A DNA stretch of 64,000 nt from Chondrus crispus (taxonomy: Eukaryota > Rhodophyta > Florideophyceae > Gigartinales > Gigartinaceae): positions 110,039-174,038 of the forward strand of contig NW_005178984.1 of NCBI RefSeq assembly GCF_000350225.1, read 5' to 3'. Below the pieces are notes generated by a model. That model had not been told where the DNA came from. It saw nothing but the letters and a program-made list of their open reading frames with translations, and did not search any database. Positions within the stretch are counted from its first letter, which is position 1; every line of letters starts with the position of its first letter. Below are positions 9,165 through 17,843 of the stretch, piece after piece. A program made the translations under genes and the position numbers.

Positions 9165-12100
9165 ATGGCAATTAAGTTGGAACTCGACCCACCCCTATGC
9201 AATACATCTCTCGGCTGGGGTAATAATTGCAGTGACGCGAAACCAATAATAGCGTCATGGATTTTGACAGTCATGGATTCAAATAACATGCCAACATCAT
9301 TTACATTCCACCTCGTTGAGGGAAATTCCCCGCTACTGATTGGACTTGATGTCAAGGAACTCACAAACACCCTTAACCTCTACAAGGATAAGTGTATCAT
9401 AATTGATCGACCTTCAGACTCAAGTCCTAGGCACTTCGACACATACATTTCTCCTATCCAAGCAGGTGACAGGAGACTGCGCATTGCTATGACCATGCAA
9501 CCTCACACCAATCTAAACTCTCTTATGTCCAACCTCCAACATAAGTCGCAGAAAGCGCCGCTCCTTTTATCAAAGCAAATACATCGCTTTACTCATGCCA
9601 CACCTCTTGAGGTCAAAAATATATGCAAGGATGCGGGCATATTGACGAAAAAACTTGAGGATGCAATCGATAAAGTTGACAATGCATGTGAGGTATGCGC
9701 CAGCAGCGGCCGCCCACTACCTTCTAAAAAGGTATCCTTAACCCACGTGAACAAAGCCTTCAACGAAGAGGTTCAGGTGGATTTCACATATTGCCATATC
9801 CGCGGCAAAAAACAGCAACTCATACTATTGACAGACACCGGTACTGGGTACACGGAGTCGAAGACTGTACAGAAAAAGGATATGGATACAATAATACAAA
9901 GCCTCGAATCCATGTGGGTGTGTGTACACGGAGCACCTCAGCGCATATCAGCCGATGATGAGTATAATCGCAAAAAACTCACATCGTTCCTCCTTGCACA
10001 CGATGTGTTGTTCAAACCGAGGCCTGCCCGGCGCCATAACAAGGTGGGTATCGTTGAGAGGAAGAACGGCATCCTAAAGGAGATTATCAGCAGACTGGAC
10101 AAAGACGTCTCACAGGCGGATACAAATATTATTGTAGCCAGATCCGTATTCCTGTCCAATATGTTCTCCGGCTCCCGTTTGCTAAGTTCATTCGAGTTGG
10201 CACGCGGCTACAGCCCTTCGATATTAGGCTTGCCAAACATACGGGTCACTCAAGATCTCCTTGACGCACATAAGCAACAAGTGGCAACTCGGGCCCTGCA
10301 GCGCCTCCTTCGATCACGGGTCTCCAACTCACCCAAGCCTGACATGTTTGAACCAGATGAAGACGTTTGGGTCTTTTATAAGTCCTCGAAACAGAACGAG
10401 GATGTCGGATGGATAAAAGCTAAAGTTGTGCAGGCAGAACAGCACTACCGCCTGGCTAGGAGAACACAACCCGGTCCCCCGATGAAAGTCGCCTATGAAG
10501 ATGTGCGGATCGCACCGAAGGGGCAGCTAGCCCAGGAGCTCATGTCATGTTCGGTTGAACACGAGCTGGGATATGAGAGTCCGGTGGATGGGGGGGTGAA
10601 CGTAGACGTGAGCCATATGGAACATCCACCTCACTCAAGCTATATGGCGCACCCATCCGAAAAACAACCAAAAAATGCCAATGATGACATTGGAGATTTT
10701 GCAATTGGCCTACAAAAAAAAGCCATTGAAAAGACAGAGCTACTCCAATCGGAGAAGACCCGCATAATCAACGAAATACATAACGTAATTGGCTCGCAGC
10801 AAGTGAGCGGTAGTAAGATGGAATTCGCACCATCGTGGATTGTCGAGCAAGCATTCAGCGCAGAGCACGATGGAAACTGGCTTGATGCATATGAGCCAGT
10901 TCAAGAGAAGGATGTACCGAGAGATGCAAATGTAATATCATCGCATGTGGTCTACAAGGTTAAGACCGATGAGCAAGGCGACCGGGTACTCAAAGCCAGG
11001 ATTGTTCCCCCTGGAAACAGAGATTTGGAGAAAGATAATTTGAGGAAAGATTCAGCAACCGCACAGCTTTGTGTAATCAGACTCCTCCTTTCCTTAGTTA
11101 CATTTCTTGGTTTTCGTCTGGGATTTGCTGATATCAAAGGAGCATATCTGCAGAGTGGCCCCATACAGCGCGACTTATACGTCCGACCACCCAAAGCATG
11201 GCAAGGTAAACGTGGTACGTTGTGGAGATTGACAAAGTTGCCCTACGGAATTGTTGAAGCGGGAAGACAATGGCAAAAAACCGTAGAGAATTGGATGCTG
11301 TCAGACGGAGGACTTAAAACAGTTTTCGGATTGAGTCAGCTCTTCGTAAAGCGCAATTCGTGTGGAAATATTGTGCTATTGGTGGCTAAAGTGACCGATG
11401 ACTTTCTCATCGGAGGGAATGTTGACGATATTAACAACTTTGTAGGAAGAATGCAAAAAAGGTTTACTGTTGGGAAGTTCGTCATTGACGAAAGGTTTTT
11501 CTTCGACGGATGTGAAATCGAGCAGAATCCTGCCGGTGATATCACCATGAGCATGACCAGATACATCGAACGACTACAGTCAATTTTCATGACAAAACAA
11601 AGGCGCAGGCAGGCGCAACAGCCAGTTACCGATGCCGAGAAGAAGCAATACCGCAGCCTCGCAGGTGCTCTGCTTTACCTCGGGAACGGTGTTATGCCCC
11701 AAGCTGCATATGTCACATCTGTACTTCAGCAACAGGTCTCTTTCCTGAAAGTGCACCATTTAGTTGAGGCTAACGCCATGGTTCGAGAGATACTCCAGCT
11801 CAAACCAATATTGACCTTTCTTAGTCCAACAAATATTACCAGTGCTATCATCAGTACTTTTTCAGATGCCTCGCACCCTCGCGACAGGGACTATGGTCAG
11901 AGCGGTGTCATATCTCGGTTAAGGATTGAACAAGAGGGTCAGGACGACAAGGATATTTTTTATGTTATAGATTGGACAAGTCATCGACAAAAAAGGGTCA
12001 GCTACTCATCATATGGTGCGGAGATTCTCGCCTGTGCAAGCGCAGATGACCGTGGATTCTATATCAAGGAGGCCGTCAACTCCATCTTCCCAAAACGTGG

Positions 12101-12389
12101 TACTCGACACGAGCTATCTGTTGACTCAAACGCTTTGAAAGAAACCATATCAACCTTGCATGAATGCACCGAATATCGCCTCCGTCCGACGGTTCAACGA
12201 ATTCGCAATAGCTTTGAATCGGGCGAGCTGGATGTACTCCGATGGATACCGGGACAAGAAAACATAGCCGATGCCCTAACAAAGCGTAAGGTTAGATTAT
12301 ACAAGAAGCTGAATGACATGTGTGTTGGAGGCAGGTTAACGACGAACCTATCCCTGGGATATGCAGTTGATAGCGAGACATGGCTCTGA
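9165..12389 (+). CDS. pol: copia Pol: protease end, integrase, reverse transcriptase, RNase H
   Basis: 1,074 codons open to TGA. Residues 1-65 end the protease (LLIGLDV). Integrase follows: H/C zinc region ending CEVCASSG (about 175-185) and a core with VDFTY, SADDEY and the Glu of VGIVERKNG (about 205-310). RT begins near 570. It has ADIKGAYLQ near 655 and VTDDF near 743 in place of the usual YVDD. RNase H has TFSDASH near 905 and SVDSNAL near 985. This order is diagnostic of Ty1/copia. Apart from the upstream TGA it looks functional. The start given is simply the first start after the stop; translation would enter from gag by frameshift. Confidence 0.9.
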   Translation: MAIKLELDPPLCNTSLGWGNNCSDAKPIIASWILTVMDSNNMPTSFTFHLVEGNSPLLIGLDVKELTNTLNLYKDKCIIIDRPSDSSPRHFDTYISPIQAGDRRLRIAMTMQPHTNLNSLMSNLQHKSQKAPLLLSKQIHRFTHATPLEVKNICKDAGILTKKLEDAIDKVDNACEVCASSGRPLPSKKVSLTHVNKAFNEEVQVDFTYCHIRGKKQQLILLTDTGTGYTESKTVQKKDMDTIIQSLESMWVCVHGAPQRISADDEYNRKKLTSFLLAHDVLFKPRPARRHNKVGIVERKNGILKEIISRLDKDVSQADTNIIVARSVFLSNMFSGSRLLSSFELARGYSPSILGLPNIRVTQDLLDAHKQQVATRALQRLLRSRVSNSPKPDMFEPDEDVWVFYKSSKQNEDVGWIKAKVVQAEQHYRLARRTQPGPPMKVAYEDVRIAPKGQLAQELMSCSVEHELGYESPVDGGVNVDVSHMEHPPHSSYMAHPSEKQPKNANDDIGDFAIGLQKKAIEKTELLQSEKTRIINEIHNVIGSQQVSGSKMEFAPSWIVEQAFSAEHDGNWLDAYEPVQEKDVPRDANVISSHVVYKVKTDEQGDRVLKARIVPPGNRDLEKDNLRKDSATAQLCVIRLLLSLVTFLGFRLGFADIKGAYLQSGPIQRDLYVRPPKAWQGKRGTLWRLTKLPYGIVEAGRQWQKTVENWMLSDGGLKTVFGLSQLFVKRNSCGNIVLLVAKVTDDFLIGGNVDDINNFVGRMQKRFTVGKFVIDERFFFDGCEIEQNPAGDITMSMTRYIERLQSIFMTKQRRRQAQQPVTDAEKKQYRSLAGALLYLGNGVMPQAAYVTSVLQQQVSFLKVHHLVEANAMVREILQLKPILTFLSPTNITSAIISTFSDASHPRDRDYGQSGVISRLRIEQEGQDDKDIFYVIDWTSHRQKRVSYSSYGAEILACASADDRGFYIKEAVNSIFPKRGTRHELSVDSNALKETISTLHECTEYRLRPTVQRIRNSFESGELDVLRWIPGQENIADALTKRKVRLYKKLNDMCVGGRLTTNLSLGYAVDSETWL

Positions 12390-12532
12390 GATCAATGGTA
12401 GAGCACATTGACGGTTGATGTAACGCGATCTTGTCCACTACGGGTGACACAATAAGATCAGCATAAGACTACGACTCCAGTACTAAGATAGCCGTTATCA
12501 TTCCTGTGTTTGCCAAACCGATGCATGATCAC

Positions 12533-13167
12533 TGTCGCATAAACACCCCACACACGGCGGAGGGGTGTTCGCGATGTTCGGCGGAAGACCCCGGATCGGC
12601 GTACCGAGGGTCTTGAACCAACCAACGCCACCGGAAGCGGGCCGGTAGCGGGTGGTAGAGCGTGGTCGGCGGGGACGCGCGCGTAGGCGAGTGGATCGAC
12701 GCCTCGACGCCCCAGAGCAGTACCGGTTGACGATCCGGTACTGACGAGCGGAGGCGGATCGCAGCTCGCCGCGGTGTCGCGCGCGTCCTCTACCCGCTCG
12801 GTGGTAACTACTCGCGGAACGGCGGTGTGAGTAGAGTAAGCTGGGTGGTCGACCGTCGGTGGAGGGTTGCCTGTCCTCCCCCTCCCCGCCGGCGGTCGCT
12901 CCCTATATTTATTGTACAAGTTAATTAACCGTCTACAGTACAGTACGGACTGTACTGTAGTCGGCTTACTGTATACAGTGCGGGCCGGCCCGCACTGTAA
13001 CGCTGTCAGCCGTCGGGGCTGACAGCCTACGTGTGCTACACGTGAGATACACGTGTTGGTGCGCGCGCGCTTTAGAATTAGATCGCACGCTGTAAGGTCC
13101 GTACCTTACAGCGTTAGATCTAATTCTAAATCTAATGTATAGTACAGTAGCCGGCGGTTATGCTACA
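12533..13167 (-). repeat. gypsy-1 3' LTR (635 bp), rich in hairpins
   Basis: In element orientation it starts TGTAGCATAACC and ends TTATGCGACA. It contains a TATA-like/polyadenylation-like AATAAATATAG (12903-12913, minus). It also has a run of perfect inverted repeats: 12933-12960 (12-bp stem, 4-bp loop), 12975-12998 (24-bp perfect palindrome), 13002-13026 (10-bp stem) and a nested stem at about 13074-13127. The copy at 25186 is nearly identical except in the last (U3) hairpin. Confidence 0.88.
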
Positions 13168-13362
13168 CGGCCCCCCCCTCAAGCGTGAACGTCCACGTTC
13201 ACGTTCGCGAATAGGGGGGGTCCTTTTCCTTCATCGATACGTCCGCCTTGCCTCTTTTGCCCTGCGCCGCGCTCCCTTTCTCTCGTGTCCCCTGTCGCGG
13301 CTCTCTCACTTCGTCCGCCGCGACCTCGTATTAATACGGGGTATATTCCTCCCGCTGGTACC

Positions 13363-15642
13363 ATGAGCACGCCCCGCCCTCCGCCGCAGGCGGGCGTGGC
13401 TCCTCCCGGCTTATCGGAGCCGGGCGAGGGTCTTTCTTCGACACCCCCGGCGTCCGCGGGGCCTTCACCCGACGTGACCCTCCCGTCCTCGCCGCCGAGT
13501 GCCTTTCAGAAGACCCGTCCATCTCGTCAAACGACGATCTCGGCAGAAGTGGGGACTCCCGCCTTCGATCGGTTCGCGGGGTCCCCAAGCAACGCCACCG
13601 CCGATCCTGAGAAGTCGCCGGTCATTGTCGCTCGTACCTTACCTCCGTCCGATGCACCCGAAGTCCCCGGCGGCTCCAGCGTAGTACCTTCTTGGTCTCG
13701 CCCATTGCCGTTAGGGTCGTCACGAGGCTCCGTTCTACCCTTGCGGGATGACCGTCACGACACGCTGTGTGATGCGACCAAGTTGTTCGGCGTAGCCGCG
13801 GACCAGCCCGCGCCCCTCTCCTTGAACCGACTGAAGTTTCCGTGGGCTCGTCGTGCCCGTACGCGTGTTACTGTATCCGAAATCCTCAAGCGTACTGAGT
13901 TGCGTCCCGATCTTGCGCGCGTTCGCAAGATCAGTGATACTGGCCTCGTCGAGCAGGCCTCCGCGGCCCTCGTGCGGCTCATGGCGGAGGGAGCCGGTGC
14001 CGGCTACCAAGTCCCCGACGAGATTTGGTGCGACCGTACTTTCGTCTACAGTATCGCCGAGGTTGAGTACGTTGATCACCTGGCTTCGGCGCTTTCCCAC
14101 CCCGTTGGCGACGGCACTCCGGAGTTCGTCCTTGCCACGATCGCGGGGCTTTACGTTTGCCCCCGACCGTATGCCTTCTCTAAACCGTTGGTGACGCTTC
14201 AGAAGTCGGCGAGCGCTCTCATGCGGATACACTCAATTGCCGTGGCCCACCTTGACTGGTCGGCGTACCGCCGGGCCGACGAGAAGGATGGGCGCGTGTT
14301 TCGTTCCGCATGCTTCGAGTATGGGCTATCTCCCGCCGATTTCCCCACTCTGCCGGCGGTGGTGCGGGACTCTTTTCCGTCGTTGGGAGTCCATCCACTG
14401 TTACCGTACGTTCTTAAATACTTTGGGTACGCTTTCGCCGACGAGACTCATCCTGCATACCCGCGCCTCGTGTCCAATTGTGAACAAGAATGGGCGTGGT
14501 CGGTGTGTAACGCCGTCAGCACCGAGCTTGGGGTAAATGGCCGGGTGTTCGTCCAACCCGCGGCGACGCTAGACTTCCTGGGGAGAGTGACGCCGGGGCT
14601 CCCCAAATTGTCACTGAATCCGTCCGACCGAGACTCGACGCATGTCGTGTGGCCGTATGCCACTGTCCTGAACCTCCTCCACCGCGCCGGGGAGATAGGG
14701 GAGCATACCCACCGCCCGTGGACCGATTTCTCTACAGGAGAACGGAGCGTCTTCCTCCTGTACGACCTCCGTGCGGACGCGTTCTTGGCTCGGTCCGTCG
14801 TGATCCCCCCCTCGCAGGGGTCGGCGGGGCTTCGAAGCGGTGTCGGTTCGGCCGCCCGGTCGGCACGTCGCAAGCGTTATCGGGACCTGGACGCCGAGTC
14901 CCCCGTCCCGTTCTTCGTGGGTTCGAACCCCTTTTGTGTCGTCTCTCCTCTCAGCGCCGATGTCCTTTCTAGGGGTGTTCGGGCCCCTGCCGAATCATTG
15001 CCTGTCCCTCCGCTCCGTCCGATAGAGGGCGGGCTCTCGTCGGGCTCGTTCGGCGAGCATATCCTGACCCCGGGCGAGCTCGGGGCGGTTCCCGATGTAC
15101 TTCGCGCCCTAGGATCTTCTCGAGATCGTGGTTGGTCCGCTGGTGCGTTACTCGGAACGTTGGCGCGTTGGTATCTCGCGCGGAGTGACGAGGCCCGACG
15201 TCTCGGAGACGAGCGAGATTCGTATGCCTCGCGATACCACCGGGTTCAGCGGGAGGTGGAGGCGCTTCGTGCCGAGTCTGGCGGTTATTCCCAGACCTTG
15301 GCGCGCGTCCGCGCCAATCGTGACCGATATCGCGTTGAACGGGACGAACTCCGAGCGTTCCGTACGTCTTCCGGTAACTCGCGCTCGACGCCGCCGGGGC
15401 CCTCTCCTCTGAGTCGTCGTCCGGTGCCGCGGGATCCATATGCTCATCTGGAGTCCGTACCCCAGTCAATCGGGGACTTCGCGGCCAGCGGCGAGGCCGT
15501 GGGTAGGGGTTCTCACGAATTGACGGTCCCCATCCCCGCTCTCGCCGACGTGAGCGCCGCTTTGCCGCGCCACCCCAGCTACTACCCCTGGTCGTCCCTC
15601 CGGTTCGACGCGGCGGGGCCAGGAGGGGAAGCGAGGCATTGA
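13363..15642 (+). CDS. antisense ORF A of gypsy-1, unknown protein
   Basis: 759 codons from ATG, on the strand opposite to gag and pol, starting 195 bp inside the 3' LTR and reading towards pol. The first 150 residues are Pro/Ser/Ala-rich. Residues about 170-480 are an ordinary globular-type region with many Trp, Tyr and Leu (for example VCPRPYAF and EWAWSVCNAV). Then comes a Pro/Gly-rich link and a helical, probably coiled-coil, part (about 620-690, dense in Arg/Glu). No retroviral motif is present and I recognise no family. Antisense ORFs at this position are known in plant Tat-lineage elements (Grande and relatives), but homology cannot be judged here. Length and composition argue for a real gene. 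Confidence 0.65.
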   Translation: MSTPRPPPQAGVAPPGLSEPGEGLSSTPPASAGPSPDVTLPSSPPSAFQKTRPSRQTTISAEVGTPAFDRFAGSPSNATADPEKSPVIVARTLPPSDAPEVPGGSSVVPSWSRPLPLGSSRGSVLPLRDDRHDTLCDATKLFGVAADQPAPLSLNRLKFPWARRARTRVTVSEILKRTELRPDLARVRKISDTGLVEQASAALVRLMAEGAGAGYQVPDEIWCDRTFVYSIAEVEYVDHLASALSHPVGDGTPEFVLATIAGLYVCPRPYAFSKPLVTLQKSASALMRIHSIAVAHLDWSAYRRADEKDGRVFRSACFEYGLSPADFPTLPAVVRDSFPSLGVHPLLPYVLKYFGYAFADETHPAYPRLVSNCEQEWAWSVCNAVSTELGVNGRVFVQPAATLDFLGRVTPGLPKLSLNPSDRDSTHVVWPYATVLNLLHRAGEIGEHTHRPWTDFSTGERSVFLLYDLRADAFLARSVVIPPSQGSAGLRSGVGSAARSARRKRYRDLDAESPVPFFVGSNPFCVVSPLSADVLSRGVRAPAESLPVPPLRPIEGGLSSGSFGEHILTPGELGAVPDVLRALGSSRDRGWSAGALLGTLARWYLARSDEARRLGDERDSYASRYHRVQREVEALRAESGGYSQTLARVRANRDRYRVERDELRAFRTSSGNSRSTPPGPSPLSRRPVPRDPYAHLESVPQSIGDFAASGEAVGRGSHELTVPIPALADVSAALPRHPSYYPWSSLRFDAAGPGGEARH

Positions 15643-16753
15643 CCCGTCCGTCGTAGTAGCTGTCGGTCCTTCCTCTTCCCAGTTCAATAAACGGGCCTCG
15701 GCGGTTTCCCCGTTGAGTAGTTTCCTTCCCCTTCGTATCGCCCGCTCTTTCTTCCTCTCTTGCTCGTCACAACTCCCTCGTCGCTGCCCCGACGTGGGGG
15801 TGTTTGCCCCCACGGCCCCTCCGTGCGCGTCGATTTACACGTTGGTCGAGAGGCCACTGCGGTTCGTGGCGAGGCAGCGGTGTGGTTCGAGCCGGAGACC
15901 GTGGTCGTATCCGCCGATCGATCCTTGTTGATATTGCCGACCCCGCTTATCCCCGCTCGCCCCACCTCATCAGCGAAGTCGTGGTGGTAGCGGGACGCCT
16001 CGACGGTGACCTTGGGGACAGCGAAGTAATTCGCGAACGCACGATCGCGCGAGTTCACAAGCTCTCCCCCTTTGCCAGCTCGTCATTCGTGGCTTAATTG
16101 ACCACTCGCTCGACGGCATCAGTCCCCGCGTGCGGTCGTAGCGAGTTGCGTTCTGTAGCGGGGCCGGTGATCCGTCCCTCGTTCCCCGCTGGTACACCGA
16201 CGACGACACCCCTGCGGCGTTTTAGGCCGGCGGTGCCCTGAGAGTCAAACGGCGGAACGGTGTTGTGGAGGGGGTCGTCCCCTCCCCGCGACGGCACACT
16301 ACCTGTATCTTCGTGTCTGGCATGGCGCGGCGCTCCCGTGTGGTCAGCGGTCCGGGCTGGAGCCGGTTCGGCCAATGGCCCGAGATCCACGCCGACGCGC
16401 GGATTATTCGCACCTAACCGCATGCTAAGGGAAGGCGCGCCGCGTAGCAGTAGGCCAGGTCGGTCCCCGTTTTCGACAAGCGGGAGGTCTTTCTCCGAGC
16501 GGGGCGGCGGCGGAGTGACACGCGCAGTCGATGAAGGACTTGGCGCGGGTGTTGTAGTCGCCTGGGTAGAGGACCGGGCGTCCCGGTTGGGTCTTGGCGA
16601 GTGCGAGCGGAAAGGGGCGGCCTCGGGGCTGCCCAGCTTGCGGTTCGCCGTCCACGAAGGGCTGAGTCCACTGTACGCCATCGTGTCTGTCCGTCCCGTT
16701 GCGAGCTGCGTCTACGACACGGAGGCGCGCGTCCTTGATCAAACCCCCCAGAA

Positions 16754-16857
16754 AATTGGCAGAAATGTTTCCCGCCAAAATATTTTTTTGCCGAAAAATC
16801 AGATCTGTTGATTGAATCACGCCAAAAAACTTGCCAGAAATGTTTCCCGCGAAAATC
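16754..16857. promoter_or_regulatory. two E2F-like TTTCCCGC sites in a short direct repeat
   Basis: A 28-bp segment is repeated about 75 bp apart. Each copy contains GAAATGTTTCCCGC followed by CAAAA or GAAAA (16768-16779 and 16843-16854). TTTCCCGC fits the E2F/DP consensus TTTSSCGC. Whether they regulate anything in the element is unknown. Confidence 0.35.
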
Positions 16858-17187
16858 TTTTCAACAGCAATGCCCGTGATGTCGATGCCGCCCCACCACG
16901 TCACCCCAGCTAACGGTCGAGTGGCGCGCTCGTCTTGTACGCATACGTATTGCACGTGCTGTACGCCGTGCACTGTCATTTCCAACCGTTAACTTTTCCA
17001 TATTTTAGGGGGACGGCGGCGGTTTGGGGCGTATACCAGCCTCCGAGGCACGAGCAGACACCTCACTTTTCGCTTGCGCGTCGGATATCGGATCCCGTTT
17101 GTACTTATCACTGCCCATGCGCGTGCACTCAACGAGCGCATGCGCCCGCGGCCCGTCTGGTCCTTCTCCTCAGGGGTCGTGCCCTCT

Positions 17188-17430
17188 CGGGCAGTACGGA
17201 CTGCCCGGGGCCTTGGAGTCGCGCGTTCGGTCGGCGCCCTTTCCTGGCCGATTATGTCAGGGGTCGTCCCCCCCTCTCGGGCAGTACGGACTGCCCGAGG
17301 CTTGTTCCTTGCGCGTTCGGAAAACGTCCATCGTTTCGGCTTTATACTTTTCCAGCGCGCTGCCGATGCTCCTCGCCTCATCGATTACCGCGAGGGTTGT
17401 TCTCCCTCGGGCAGTAAGGACTGCCCGAGG
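17188..17430. repeat. three homologous hairpins
   Basis: The same inverted repeat (CGGGCAGT, a 4-base loop, ACTGCCCG) occurs at 17188-17207, 17276-17299 and 17405-17430. The outer stem is longer in the second and third copies. Each is followed by a related GCGCGTTCGG segment, so the unit is repeated roughly every 90-130 bp. A fourth, unrelated stem (CGGTGCGCTATACT with its complement) spans 17495-17554. Confidence 0.8.
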
Positions 17431-17843
17431 CCTATGCGTCACGCGTTCGGGAAGCGTGCATCACTTCGGCTTGATGTTCTTCCCTGTTCGCAGTCGGTGC
17501 GCTATACTATATTTGCACACGACGGGACTGCAACAGCACGAGTATAGCGCACCGGTCGTAGGTCGTCGTGTTAGTTGGGAGGCCGTATCCTCCCTCCTTT
17601 CACTCGACGTCCCAGGGCTACTGTTCGTGACACAGTACGCCCTGTCTCACGACCCGCCTCTCGTCGGTGATGGCGGTTCGTGTCGCGTGGACTTGCGTTG
17701 TCCGTGCGTCGACTGGACATCCCATGCTTCCCCGAAGTTGGTCGGGCACCCTCGTTGTGTCCTTGCGTAGACCCCCGCCCTTTCCGACCGCGAAGGGGGG
17801 GTTTAATTTTTCCGGTCGACGGAGCGGTTGAGGGCCCCCCTCC

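Larger units (their letters stand above)
7322..12532 (+). mobile_element. Ty1/copia retrotransposon copia-1, 3' end interrupted by gypsy-1
   Basis: It has a 5' LTR (7322-7744), gag, then protease, integrase, reverse transcriptase and RNase H in copia order (integrase before RT). The sequence matches the second copy (27751-30099, opposite strand) up to GATGCATGATCAC at 12532. There gypsy-1 begins with TGTCGC. In copy 2 the next bases are a purine-rich tract and the 3' LTR, so in copy 1 these should lie beyond gypsy-1, in or past the N gap. ATCAC just before the junction would be the expected 5-bp target duplication. Confidence 0.88.
15643..17843. other. gypsy-1 non-coding zone between pol and antisense ORF
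   Basis: 2.2 kb between the convergent ends of pol (minus) and ORF A (plus). Several frames are open for 100-250 codons on both strands, but none has a family motif or sensible composition. The zone holds a direct repeat with TTTCCCGC motifs (16754-16857) and a series of strong hairpins (17188-17554). Confidence 0.55.

Noticed and set aside
12458..12919. 153-codon minus-strand ORF, repeated at 25105-25572
   Set aside because: It lies wholly in the gypsy-1 LTR, begins on the TATA/polyadenylation motif and is kept in both LTRs only because they are copies. No protein features.
16094..16681. 195-codon minus-strand ORF after ORF A
   Set aside because: Overlaps an equally long plus-strand frame; Pro/Arg/Ser-rich without any domain. 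Not supportable as a gene.
17024..17770. 248-codon plus-strand ORF in the gypsy-1 non-coding zone
   Set aside because: It translates through the hairpin repeats, has biased composition and no motif. Open by GC content.
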